Shown in pieces: positions 1-9,352 of a DNA stretch of 64,000 nucleotides. The stretch covers positions 13,632,022 through 13,696,021 of the forward strand of contig JASSKH010000014.1 in assembly GCA_031763025.1 (NCBI GenBank). Direction: 5' to 3'. The first letter of the stretch is position 1. The number at the start of each line of letters is the position of its first letter. The notes under the pieces are model-generated. The model was not told the DNA's origin. It ran no database searches and worked only from the letters and a program-made list of their open reading frames with translations. The position numbers and the translations under genes are program-made. The stretch comes from Macrocystis pyrifera (taxonomy: Eukaryota > Sar > Phaeophyceae > Laminariales > Laminariaceae).

Positions 1-1736
1 CTGCATCACGGAACATTCCTAAAATAACGATACTCTCGACTAACGGAATATCCGCCGGGTTAATCCATTCTTTGGATTATTCTCGTATTCGTGGAACTAC
101 AAGACTGCAACGTATTATCTATATCTATAGCCCATGAATACTCTACTCATATCACATTAGCCCACCCTGAATAGTCGTATATGCAGACCACAAGATGGTC
201 GGAGGGTGATGACAAAGTTCATCCCGAACGGCCAGAAAAAGGTGGTCGAAGATGCGGCTATTCGAAACAAAAGAAATGAGGCTATAGATCCCCCCACACC
301 TCGTAATAAACCCCAAACACTACGAAGAGGGGGTGTTCGCTGCGAACAACCACGGAAAGGGAGACTGAAGGAGAGAGAGACACCGAACTCATAGCAGAGG
401 CGAAAGGAAAAATCACCCAAAATGAAAACAAAGAGAGACGAACGCAAAATGAGGCAGAAACCGAAAGCGAAGGCCGAAAAAGAAAACGAAGACCCAAATG
501 AAGGCAAAAGAAGGACGCACAAGCGTTTCACTGGAGCCATTGTCTGGGGCCCAAGGAAGTACGAAAGGGTTGTTCGCTGAACCGGGTTGGCGAACGAGGA
601 AACTCGAAAAAGGAGACAGCGATCACAATTCAAAAACATATATATATATATATATCCGCTAGGCCCCATGCCTTGTCTTGTGGCGAAGGTCCTAACATGG
701 TAGTCATCATGCGAGACAGAAGGGACACAGCTAGAGTGCTATGAGGGCTGCGTGTACTAGGGACTACTAAAACCGAGAGACGCAACAAGCAACGTGACGT
801 CTCGGAGACCTGTCCGTGGTGTGAACAAAACCAGCAAACGTAGCAAGGTAGCCAACTCAACAAAAACAAACTCAAAGACGGTGGCGGCAAGAAAATCGCA
901 AGAAAATCCGCAAGAAAATCGGCCTAATGCGTGCAGTTTGAAGTTGTAGATAGCGCGGGGCCCAAAAACTAGCGTGTGCAACTCGGTCAACCGGGGCGAC
1001 ATTAAACGTGGTGTCGTTTGCCAGAGGACAGAGGGGGTGTGCGGGATACCGGACAAGAAAGAAAGAAGAAGAAAAGGGAAAGAGAAAACGAAATACCATC
1101 GGGACCAGAAAACAGACAAAAAGCTGGACACAGGTCAGGAGAGATCGATCGTGTCCGAACCGCATATGTATGGCCGATAACTCAGCGGCCTTCCGGGGCG
1201 GCAATGCTATCGGGACCCTACTTGTCAAACATGGAAGAAACACGGGTGAGCTGGAAGCTCGATATAGTCTTAGCTCGAGGACCGTCTGAAACACGGGTCG
1301 GCGGAAGTCGACTAAGGTCAGAGCACAGCTCAGGCTACAACACGATTTTACCTCGGCGTGATATCGCCGAGAATTGGCTGTAGGCTAGTGGAGTACAAAC
1401 ACAAATGCAAATGAAGGTATCGCTACGTGTCAGTGGCCTGAACGTAAGGAGGTTACACGGAGCCGTAGGCGATAAGAAGAAAAACAAACGGGGGGGGTGG
1501 GGGGGGGACGATGATACTCCCAAACACACCCAAAAAAAGAAACATACACGGCCTCGGATCGGTAGCCAACACGGGGTCGGTCAAGCGATACCGGTGGCGG
1601 TAGATGGAAACAAACACTCCCAAGAAGATGACTGCTGATGACTGTTGAAGACTAACCCTGAAGAAGTACTCTTAAGATATTGTAGACTAACCAGAACCAA
1701 ATACCCAGAACTAACAAAAGACTAAACTAAGGCTAA
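1..1736. other. Left-edge region without a recognisable gene
   Basis: No reading frame here resembles a known protein family. The stretch at about 350-520 is strongly purine-rich on the plus strand, so its long minus-strand frames (Phe/Ser/Leu-rich) look like composition artefacts. A short (AT)n run lies at about 639-655. Runs of G at 1491-1507 and 1739-1748 border the 3' end of the gypsy element. If that element has a 3' LTR it should lie here, but I could not match this region to anything right of 9352. Confidence 0.5.
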
Positions 1737-1834
1737 CCAGGGGGGGGAGTGGAAACGGTGGGGGTTCCGCGGGACACATCAGAGTTCCGCAGCACCCCAC
1801 GCGCTAGGCTCCCATTCCCATGGCGTTGAAGACA

Positions 1835-2795
1835 TCACGATCCGTATACGGCGTTCCGTGCTGTAGTGTAGCGGGGGCGGGGTTGGAGGTCGATCTTGAT
1901 CGGGCCGGGGTCGTCCAGGAACCGGACGATGTAGGAGCTTCCCGGTGAAGACTCCGGCGGAGTTCCCGAAGAGGCGTCAGGGGGTGAGCTGTGGGCGACC
2001 TTGCCCAGCCACCAAAGGCCGTCGCGCGCCTTGTACCATATGTGTGCTCCGGAGGGTAGGATGGTGGTGCTGAAGTTGTGGAGCCAAAGGCTGCGGGAGA
2101 CCAAGGCGTAGCCTGGGGCGAGGAAGATTTGTCCTTGAGATCGGGCCAGTTCGCGGTGAGCGGCGCCGATGCGCATCTGGTGGTAGAGGCGGTTCGTCTG
2201 GCGGTGCTGGGTTGGTGATCGTGACCAGTAAAGTAGGATGTGGCGCCGGAAGTGTCGAAGGTCCAGCTCGCGTTCCCACGAGGGGCTGAGAAGTCCAGTC
2301 CAGTGAGTCTCGTACAGAACGGCGATGACCCCGCCGCGGCCGCGTACGAGTTGATGGCCAGTGATCTGCTCGACCTCGAGGCGTTCCGGTGGAGGAGTGA
2401 CGTCGTCGACGGTGACGTGGTAAGGGGGGGACTCGGCGGCAGAAGCTGTGAGCACGTATGTAGTAAGGTCCGCGGGCAGATGCTTGGGGATGTCGCTGGT
2501 GTCGTCGGGGTTCCGGCAAGGTTTGCATCGTTGGACGGAGACGCGTGGTTTGGAGTCCCGTCCCGGGAGGTCGGATGGAAGGTCGAGGAAAAATAGCTTG
2601 TCGTGAAGGGGGCGATTGTCGGGGGTGTTTGAGGCGGGCGTCGGCCCTACGGCGAGGACCTTGAAGGGGCCATTCCAGTTCAGGGAAAGCTTCGTCTTGA
2701 GGACGGTTGCGTCGGTGCCCTTTTTGACGCCTTGGCGGATGGTTGAGGCGGAGTTGTAGACCCAAACCCAGCCGCCTACGGTGAAGGGGGGGGGA
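1835..2795 (-). pseudogene. Integrase C-terminus, chromodomain and WW-rich terminal domain (gypsy)
   Basis: From about 2790 the frame holds the integrase C-terminal barrel (VLKTKLSLNWNGPFKVLAVGP). A chromodomain-like segment follows at about 2380-2225: LEVEQITGHQ, then VLYETHWTGL and SWERELDL. From about 2050 lies a second small domain with HIWYKARDGLWWLGK and YIVRFLDDPGPIK, resembling Tudor/agenet barrels. The chromodomain would direct integration to marked chromatin. The TGA at 1835-1837 follows YGS, and 33 more codons are open to about 1737, so the stop may be a mutated TGG. Confidence 0.7.
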
Positions 2796-2797
2796 TG

Positions 2798-3283
2798 CTA
2801 GGAGGGCGGCCATGATGGGCGCATTGCGGCGCTGAGGACGCGAGACGGTGAGTCGGTGTAGTTCGCGGACGAGGGAATAGGCGCGTCGTTGTCGGTCGGT
2901 GGCGAGGTTGATGTAAACCAGGTGATCGCGGTCCAGGCTTTGGTGACCGCCGATATTGTCGGGTTCGAAGACTGAGAGCGGGAGGCGAGGAAGGCGGCCC
3001 ATGTGGATTTCGTTAGGTGCAAGCCCTGTGGCGGCGTTCACGGAATTGTTGTAGGCCGACGACACGTGTGGGAGCAGCACGTCCCAGTCGGTCTGCTGTT
3101 CGTTGCCAACCATAGAGAGCATTTGGGCCAGTACGTGGTTGACGCGCTCGATGCCGCCGTTGGTGCAGGGGTGGTAGGAGCTGGTGTTGACCTTGTGGAT
3201 GCCAAGGCGTTCGTAGACGATGTTCGCAAGCTTGGAGGTGAAGTGTAGTCCGTTGTCGGAGAGAAGTTTATCCGGGCACCCCC
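2798..3283 (-). pseudogene. Integrase core, second half (gypsy)
   Basis: The frame continues the core with the second catalytic Asp (DNGLHFTSKL) and the third-residue region (HPCTNGGIERVNH, the Glu before RVNH). DWDVLLPHVSSAYNNSVNAATGLAPNEIHMGRLP then follows, which is diagnostic of Ty3/gypsy integrases. No ATG is needed because this is internal polyprotein sequence. It ends at a G homopolymer (2787-2793), where the frame moves to that of the C-terminal segment. Confidence 0.75.
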
Positions 3284-4017
3284 CAGAGAGGGATGTACTC
3301 GTTCAGGAAGATGTCGGCAGTGCCGGCGGCCGTGAACTGCGCCGCTGAAACGGCATACATATCGGCGCGGCGGCTGAAGCGGACTGTGAAGAGGAGGATG
3401 TGGACGTTCCCGCGCGGCGTGAGCGGCAGGGGCCCGAAGCAGTCGACGCTGACGGTGATGCCAGGCCCGTTGGGCAAAGGAAGAGAAAGGATGGGCCAAC
3501 GAATGGTGTGCCGGGAGGTCTTCCGCGCCTGGCATTGAAGGCAACGGCGGATCCACCAGCGGACGGAAGCGTCCATGCCAATCCACCAAAAGAAACGTGC
3601 CAACATGCTGACCGTTCGGGTGACTCCCAGGTGTAGAGAGGTGGTGGCGTGGCATGTGTTCAGCACCCAAAGGCGCATTAACATTGGCACGTAGACGCGT
3701 GGGGTAGAGGGGGCGGGTGGTGGTAGGCTGTTCCCGGATGAGGTTGTGGGTGGTCGTTGGACCAGGAGGGTGGTTTCGTCGTCGGTACGGTGTAGCTTGC
3801 TTTTGGAGGACGTCCGAAAGTTGTGGGCGCCGGGCCGGGGGGATGAAGTCCAGGAGGTCGTGCGGCGTGGGGCTGGGGGAGTCCAACGACAGGAAGCGGA
3901 TGGTGGCGCAGCACAGGGGCTCCGCGCGTTTTTCTCGCGCCCAGTTTTTTTTTTAGGTGTAGTGCTCGACGCAGGCGAGGAGGTAGGGGTCGTCATCGGG
4001 TTCGACGACGGGCTCAA
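3268..4017 (-). pseudogene. Integrase N-terminal zinc domain and first part of core (gypsy)
   Basis: After a Pro/Ser-rich start the frame gives the H2C2 zinc domain (HLGVTRTVSMLARFFWW then CLQCQARK) at about residues 130-165. The start of the catalytic core follows, with the first Asp in ITVSVDCFGPLPLTPRGN, continuing to FLNEYIPLWGVPG. The frame is broken at the C run near 3285-3293, where the expected reading moves to the frame of the next segment. Integrase would insert the element's cDNA into the genome. Confidence 0.75.
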
Positions 4018-4828
4018 GATGGGGCACTACCGGTGGTGTTGGTGCCGGCGGAGAGGGCATTGTTGAGGGTGTCGTTCTTTGCGTAGTGGGCGCCAATGGC
4101 TTGGGTGGCGGTCGGCGTCCTAACCGGTAGTCGGCTGTAGGCCGAGGGAGTCCCGCGGCAGCGGCGACGCGATGGCGGGTCCGAGAAGATATCAGACCTG
4201 GAAGGGCTGGTGTCGTGGCGCCAATGGTGGGCGGCGGAGAGACGACGGACGGCATGGAAGCCGAGCCTGGAGGAGCTCCGGTGTTCACGGCGGCATTCTC
4301 GGTGCCGGCAAGCTGTCCGGTGGTGGAGTCGCGGGTCGCAATAGGCCTGAGGAAGGTGTGGGTTGCGGGGGAAAGGGTGGGGTGCTCCATACGTGGTCCG
4401 AGTAGGCGAAAGTCGCGGAAGTCGTCGTCGGTGAAGGGGAGCGGCTGGACGGTTGGGATGGGTCCGGAAGGGGGGGACACGAGCCCACCCAAGCCGATAC
4501 CCGGGGTGGAAGGGTCGTTCGGCGCGAAGCCGCAGGGGCGGATGAGGTAGATGCCGACGGTGTCGGGGGGCCAGTGCGGCGGTTGCGTCCGGTGCGGTCG
4601 GCGTCGGTGGCTGGTTGGGGAAACAAGGAGAGAAAGTCGGCGTTGCCGTTGGCCGTGCCCTTCCGGTACTCCAGCGTGTAGGTGTACGCTGAAAGGAGCT
4701 TGAGCCGTTGGGCTGTCCGGGGGTACGGTGATCTTGAACGGCATGAGCGGGCACGAGCCGAACTCAGTCTTGGTGGTGGAGAAGACGTCCTGGAATTCGC
4801 AGAGGACGTTTCCCAGGTTGTTGATCAC
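3953..4828 (-). pseudogene. RT remnant fused to RNase H tail and post-RNase H spacer (gypsy)
   Basis: The segment opens with NNLGNVLCEFQDVFS and MPFKITVPPDSP, which is the entry into the RT domain. Near 4697-4705 the sequence jumps, one base out of frame, to YTLEYRKGTANGNADFLS, the last residues of a Ty3/gypsy RNase H. All RT motifs (including the YxDD box) and most of RNase H are therefore missing. A second frame change at the G run near 4563-4568 leads into GIYLIRPCGF and PLPFTDDDFRDFRLLGPRM, the spacer before integrase. This copy cannot make functional RT. Confidence 0.75.
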
Positions 4829-4837
4829 CGACGGGGT

Positions 4838-5242
4838 TCATCTAGAACCGTGCAGGTCGAAGTTGACGTCGCGTAGGTGTAACGGCAGACGTTCCCAGAG
4901 GTCGAGGAAGCTTTCCCGTTGGTCGGCGTTGAGGCGTGCAAGGAGTTGTGGGTACGGGGCTTTTGGTGCGGTAGGAGGGTCATCTGTCGATGGGCTCTGG
5001 TGGGCCACGGGAATGTTGTCGTGGAGGGCATGTACATCCGGAATTTGAGGGGGGTGGGGAGGGGCCAAGGAAGGGTGTCCAAGGGTGGAAAGTGGTACCT
5101 GTACCAGTGGGGAGCAGGAGGTTCCGAGGAGGTCGCCCGGCTCGAGATCGGTAGATCCAGATAGTGGGACCGTTAGGTATTCGTCGGAGACGAAAATGGC
5201 CGGGTCGGACAGGGGGTTCTCGCGGGGGAGCATGTTCACCAT
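4838..5242 (-). pseudogene. Protease-RT connector (gypsy polyprotein)
   Basis: About 134 codons in the same frame as the protease. The Pro-rich N-terminal part is followed by the motif LLARLNADQRESFLDLWERLP, the helical segment that precedes RT in Ty3/gypsy polyproteins of this type. The frame ends at a TGA (4838-4840) directly after GSR, but reading resumes in the same frame (TPSVINNLG), so the stop looks like a point mutation of a TGG tryptophan codon rather than a real terminus. Confidence 0.55.
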
Positions 5243-5425
5243 GTAGTTCCCGGTAAATGCTGGAGCGCCTGACTGACGCGCCAGGTTGACCTTGACGAGC
5301 TTCGGGGTGGAGGAAAGCGAAATAGCTTTAAGCCGGCGAATCGGAGGGGGTAGACGTCGTCAGTGGAACGATCGTTGGAAATGAATGCAGAGGCTCCGTT
5401 GGGGTCATGGTGGTTCAAGGAGAGC

Positions 5426-6226
5426 TCACCGCGGGTTCGCCGGGTAGGTTGGTGGGGGGGGGGTGGGCTGTTGCTGGAGCGTGGTATACGAGCGTTGCTC
5501 GAAGCGCATCCAGCTGTCTCGTCCCAGAAGGATGGGGTGCTGCATGGTTCCTGCAGGAACTACGCAGGCCCATACTGCCAGGGCAGGGGTGGGGGACTGG
5601 AGGCGCCTAAACTGGATGCTTAAGCGGATGGAGACGGAGGTGGAAAGGGGGGCTGAAGTGCCGAAACCTCCCCATGAACGGGGGGAACTGTGCCGTTCGC
5701 ACGCATCGGTGGCTGCCTGGGAAGCCTTCAGTTGTTCCACCGCGGTTGCGGTGATAAACGACTGGGGCGAGCCGGTATCGAGCAGTGCCACGAGTTCGCG
5801 GCGCGTAGTGGCGGTGGGGCCGCTGTGCACGAGTACTTTCGTCGTGAACGACGCGTCGTCGACGGTAATGATGCCGCTTGTAAGGTATGGTCCGTGTTCC
5901 GGTATCGGCGGGCGGCGGGTAGGGAGGTGGCTGTGACTTGCGGTGTTGATGGTGGACACTTGGGCAAAGTGGCTGCTGGGGTAGGCGTCGGGGGTAGACG
6001 GCGGTAGGAGTGGCCCAAGTGGAGAGGTAGGCGGTTGCCATGGAGGGGTCCGGCTTGTTTCGTGGATGCCGTCGGTTGTGGGGAGACCCGGGTGGAGTCG
6101 GTGGGGGCGGGTGTTCGCTCGGGGTCGTGAAGATGGGGAGGAAATGGAGGCTGGGCGGAGCAATTGGCGCCGAGGCTTTCTCGAACGTCCATTAGTATCC
6201 TGCCCAGCAGATTCCGACCACGCCAA
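5426..6226 (-). CDS. Retroviral-type aspartic protease segment (gypsy element)
   Basis: The catalytic motif LVALLDTGSPQSFIT lies at about residues 146-159 (D150, nucleotides near 5779). The flap-side motif ILLGRDSWMRF follows about 85 residues later, as expected for a pepsin-like retropepsin monomer. The first 100 residues are Pro-rich linker, so the ATG at 6226 is not a true start; the segment continues from the NADAR part after a frame change. The enzyme would cut the Gag-Pol polyprotein inside particles. A G homopolymer at 5455-5464 lies at its 3' side, near where the frame is lost. Confidence 0.8.
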   Translation of the reverse strand: MAWSESAGQDTNGRSRKPRRQLLRPASISSPSSRPRANTRPHRLHPGLPTTDGIHETSRTPPWQPPTSPLGPLLPPSTPDAYPSSHFAQVSTINTASHSHLPTRRPPIPEHGPYLTSGIITVDDASFTTKVLVHSGPTATTRRELVALLDTGSPQSFITATAVEQLKASQAATDACERHSSPRSWGGFGTSAPLSTSVSIRLSIQFRRLQSPTPALAVWACVVPAGTMQHPILLGRDSWMRFEQRSYTTLQQQPTPPPPTYPANPR

Positions 6227-6912
6227 CGCGTCGGGTCGCAGGCGTCCGGATGGTCGGCCTTGAAGACTATGCCCCAGATGAGGTCGTGTGGGCTGTCCTC
6301 AGCGATGTGCTTGTCGCCGGTTGCTATTAGCTCCTCCCGTAGCTCCGGGTGTTGGCGGAACTTGGAGAAGTTAATGTAGAGGGCGATGGTGTAGCGGTGT
6401 CGCTCCCAGACCATTTCGTCGAAGTCGGAAACGGTTCGCCCAAGTGCTTTTTGGCGGGCTGGGTCGCGGGTCGCTTTGATGCGGCGCTCAGTTGTGATGT
6501 CCCCGAAGAGCGCGGCCTTCTGCGCCATCATCATCTGCTCAGCGCAGTTGTATGTGACGCCATCGTGTTCGATGTCGCACAGGTACCACTGCGAAAAGAC
6601 CGAAGAGGAGTCCCAGAAGAAGTGGAAAGATGAAGCGGCCTCGGCGGTGACGTGTGCAGTTGATGGCATCTTTTGTGTCGGGGGTGGGGGGCGACGATAA
6701 TCTTTCCTATCGCCGCCTGGCGTCGACGGAGGTAGAGTCAGCAACGATCGAGCGGTGCTGGCCGGAACCCTCGTGTTCGCGGGGGAATTGCTCGGCAAAG
6801 CCGAGGTACCGGGGCGGTCCTCGCCGGGGCTTATAAGCCGGGCGGGACGACCCTCAAGCGCCCTATCGTCCAACTTTTGGAGAACAGGGGCATACTCGCT
6901 AGGGGATGCCAC
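5728..6912 (-). CDS. NADAR (YbiA/DUF1768-like) domain segment of gypsy polyprotein
   Basis: Residues about 96-247 (nucleotides about 6627-6172) match the NADAR fold: an aromatic start (FHFFWDSSSVFSQWY), the helix with the family Glu (NCAEQMMMAQKA, E125), DPARQKALGR, the KF.QHPELREELIATG segment, SPHDLIWG with D210 and W213, and the C-terminal RNLLGRILMDVRESL. From family knowledge, NADAR proteins are N-glycosidase-type enzymes acting on riboflavin intermediates (YbiA) or removing ADP-ribose from guanine. All motifs I can recall are present and the roughly 150 codons contain no stop, although the element around them is broken. Residues 1-95 are Pro/Ser-rich linker. Past about 6130 the frame is a shadow of the protease frame. 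A role in the element's life cycle is inference. Confidence 0.8.
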   Translation of the reverse strand: MASPSEYAPVLQKLDDRALEGRPARLISPGEDRPGTSALPSNSPANTRVPASTARSLLTLPPSTPGGDRKDYRRPPPPTQKMPSTAHVTAEAASSFHFFWDSSSVFSQWYLCDIEHDGVTYNCAEQMMMAQKAALFGDITTERRIKATRDPARQKALGRTVSDFDEMVWERHRYTIALYINFSKFRQHPELREELIATGDKHIAEDSPHDLIWGIVFKADHPDACDPTRWRGRNLLGRILMDVRESLGANCSAQPPFPPHLHDPERTPAPTDSTRVSPQPTASTKQAGPLHGNRLPLHLGHSYRRLPPTPTPAATLPKCPPSTPQVTATSLPAARRYRNTDHTLQAASLPSTTRRSRRKYSCTAAPPPLRAANSWHCSIPARPSRLSPQPRWNN

Positions 6913-6970
6913 ACCTGGGGTCCGTGTCCACGCTTTGCGCGAAGCAGGCGAGGAGGACGGGTCAGGGGGC

Positions 6971-7477
6971 TCAGGGCAGACCCTGGTCGACGTTGGTCGC
7001 GAGTCTTCCGTATTTAAAACGGGACTGTCCCTCGAGGCTCAGGGACAGCGGTGGTGTCAACACCGTGGCAGCTGGAGGAAGCCCGTCGTTCGCGGGTTCA
7101 ACGCTGTCACAAGAAATACGCGCATATTGGAACAAGCGCGTATGGAGCGGCCAATATGAGGCAGGCTCAGGGGGCGGTGGCCCGGTAGACGAAACAGTAG
7201 TTTCGTGTGAACCGGAACCGCTGGCAGCCGTAATCGTCGAGACGTTTCCCAGGGTAGCAATGTCTGGGGTCTCGGCAATAGTCGGCAAGCAGCGTTGCTC
7301 ACCGCCAGAAGACGTCGAGTGGAGCATCCCGGTGGGGCTCGGCGTCTTGGCCTCCTCCCGCCCACACCTCAAGGCAATCACTTGGGCAAGATGATCAGTG
7401 CTTGAACAAGTGGCTGTGAAATGGGCTGGGGTAGGGGGGGGGCATTGGGGGGCAGGGGTCGGGTAGGCGTGGTGCAC
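6971..7477 (-). pseudogene. Gag-to-NADAR linker segment (gypsy element)
   Basis: 168 codons in the same frame as the gag start and the protease. The sequence is rich in Pro, Ser and Thr with no recognised domain, and probably formed the spacer of the polyprotein between the basic gag tail and the NADAR domain. It begins just after the homopolymer frameshift near 7440 and ends at a stop at 6971, after which the coding frame shifts again toward the NADAR segment. I assign no function. Confidence 0.35.
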
Positions 7478-8741
7478 GTGATTTACTCGTGCGTCCTGGG
7501 AGCCTCGGGTGCTCGCAGTAGATGCTGTTGGTGGAGATGCGACAGTTGCTCCACCATCGGCTTGTCCGTTGGTGCGGAAGGTGCCCGGCTGCCGTTGGTT
7601 CGGGTGGGTACTTCGAGTTGGTGCTGCCCATCCGCATGTTCGCGGGGGCGGCAGGTGCGGAAGTATTGGTCGCGGGGCTATGCACCGTCAATGCTGAAGA
7701 CGAGGGGGCAGGCTCGGTGCGTTGTCGATGTAACTGTTGCCCTGGCGACTGTCGGTTGCCGTTGTCGTATGACCGGCCGTTGTTGTGGCGCCAGTTGTCG
7801 GAGCGCCCGTTGTTGCCGCGGTAGTTGCGGGAGTGGTTCTGGTTGGAGCGGTTGCTGTTGTAGTTTCCGCTGCGGTTGTTGTTGTTGTTGTTGCCTCGAC
7901 GGTTGCTGTTGTCGTAGCGGTTGGAGTTTCGCTCCAGGTTGTGTTCGTAGTGTCCACGGCGATATAAGAGGATCCTCTGCTGCCATTGGCGGTAGGCGTG
8001 TCCGGCTACCGGGCTGAGGATGCCGAACGTGTTGCGAAGCGCAGGGGGCAGGTCTTCATACTATGTCCGTGCCATTGCAGTTGGGGCAGTGGTCACCGTG
8101 AGCTCGTAGGGCTTGGGCGTGGGATACCACGACGTTCCGCCTCCGTCGTGGGCTCCGTGTTGGCTCTCGTCATCAGGCTGCTGTGCTCCGTGTTGGCTCT
8201 CGTCATCAGACTGCGCGCTCGTGAGGAGCGGGGCGCTGTCGTCGTAGGGGGCGGCGCTGTTGAGGTGGGAAGGGGCGGTGTCGCCGGCGATGGCATGTCC
8301 GTCGTGGGGCGGGTGGTTGAGGGTGTCGGGGGAGCGGGTCGAGACGGTTGGGTTCCACACGTAGCCGCGGCCGGCGTTCGAGTGAAAATACCGTGGCTCG
8401 AGTAAACGGGTATGGGCGGCCCCGATGAACTCGGAAGAAACACCCTCGGTGGCGGCGCGGGCCAGAACGAAAGTGATCGACGGGTTACAGTCGGGTGTGA
8501 AGAGCTGCCATACACGGTGTACCTCTAGCGAGACATCCGAGACCGTCGCGTCGCGTGTACTCTGCATCCAGCGGAGCTTAGCGTCGAGGAAGACCCAGTC
8601 ATTGGGCTCAAAGCCGAACGTCTGCGGGTGCCGGTGCCCAGTGGGTATGGGGGCTGGCAAGGGTTGGGCCGGTAGTGGTGCCTGGGACATTATGGTCCCA
8701 GTTTGGTTTTTGGGAGGCTGGGAGGTGGTGGTCCTAGACAT
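7395..8741 (-). pseudogene. Gag central and C-terminal part, interrupted by one TAG
   Basis: One minus-strand frame stays open from 8741 to 7395 except for a single TAG at 8061-8063. The first 226 codons are globular (tryptophans and aromatic residues near residues 30-110), then Ser/Asp/His-rich. After the TAG the frame continues with YEDLPPALRNTF and then a long Asn/Arg/Ser-rich basic tail (about 7960-7740), typical of an RNA-binding gag C-terminus without zinc knuckles. The frame is lost at the G/C homopolymer at 7434-7442. The function, capsid and nucleocapsid, is inferred from position and composition. Confidence 0.5.
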
Positions 8742-9244
8742 CGCGGCGGACGTATAGGGTGCCCATGGTGAGGAGCGAACGGCTGCGATTGGGCCGTGGT
8801 GGCCGCGGTCGCAGCTGTAGTCCCATAGGTGGAGTCGAAAGGGTTCGAGTAAGGGGTGGGGGACGGCGGTAACACGAGTAGGAGGTCAGCGCCCTCTTTC
8901 GCGAGAAGGAGGAGCTGCTCGTGGTGGGCTTTGAGGGCCGCACGGCGCTCACGGAGGGCCGTGGGATCGCCTTGGTAACGCCCCGGATTGAGAGCCAGGG
9001 TGGAGGTTTCCTGTGCAGAGACCTCCGGGTTGATGGTAGGCCCGGCACTGGTCGTGCCTGCTCCCATTGGAGAAGATCCCGGTGTGGTGGGGTGTAGCGT
9101 GAAGTCGCTCAGAATGGTTTCGAAGCCAGGGGTGTCGTCGTCGGTAGCGCGAAAGGCCCTTGCGGCATACCTCGCCTCGCGGGGGTTGGTGGCGTCGGGG
9201 GAGTGGGCGCCGGGAATGTTGGTGGAGGAAGCTTTCTCGGCCAT
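8690..9244 (-). pseudogene. Gag N-terminal part (gypsy element)
   Basis: The frame opens with ATG at 9244 and gives about 160 plausible residues before a frameshift near 8750-8790. Its middle (about residues 90-120) is a charged, probably helical stretch (LRERRAALKAHHEQLLLLA) followed by Pro-rich sequence. There is no recognised domain. I call it gag from its position upstream of protease and because it shares its frame with protease and with the RT remnant. The first ATG after the leader is the natural start. Sequence after about residue 160 in this frame is out of register. Confidence 0.5.
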
Positions 9245-9337
9245 GTTTAGGCGGGTGGAACGCTTGCACTGGGGCGGGAAAAGGTTTGGTGGAAGATGGA
9301 GAGGGCGGGTGGATCCAGGCTTGGATCAGGGTAGGCG

Positions 9338-9349
9338 GCTACAATACCA
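9338..9349 (-). promoter_or_regulatory. Possible primer binding site of the gypsy element
   Basis: On the minus strand the bases TGGTATTGTAGC lie about 95 bases upstream of the putative gag start. They resemble the common initiator-tRNA-Met primer site TGGTATCAGAGC at 9 of 12 positions. The expected LTR end in CA is not seen immediately upstream, so this is weak. Confidence 0.25.
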
Positions 9350-9352
9350 ACA

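Larger units (their letters stand above)
1737..9352 (-). mobile_element. Ty3/gypsy chromovirus-like retrotransposon with a NADAR domain, internally deleted
   Basis: Read right to left the element encodes gag, a linker, a NADAR domain, an aspartic protease, the start of the RT region, the very end of RNase H, integrase, a chromodomain and a C-terminal WW-rich domain. The order protease-RT-RNase H-integrase-chromodomain defines Ty3/gypsy chromoviruses. Six of the coding blocks share one frame (first bases 9244, 7477, 6226, 5242, 4828, 2455), so a single ancestral polyprotein broken by indels is likely. The body of RT and RNase H is deleted near 4700. LTRs were not recognised; the limits given are the first gag codon region plus leader and the last open codon after integrase. 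Confidence 0.85.

Noticed and set aside
157..1294. Long minus-strand frames rich in Phe, Ser and Leu
   Set aside because: They are complements of purine-rich sequence, overlap in several frames and have no domain.
8061..8085. A CCHC-like zinc knuckle (CPNCNGTD...) in another minus-strand frame
   Set aside because: It needs a frameshift and lacks the His/Cys spacing in frame. The competing frame gives a better gag reading through a single TAG into a basic Asn-rich tail.
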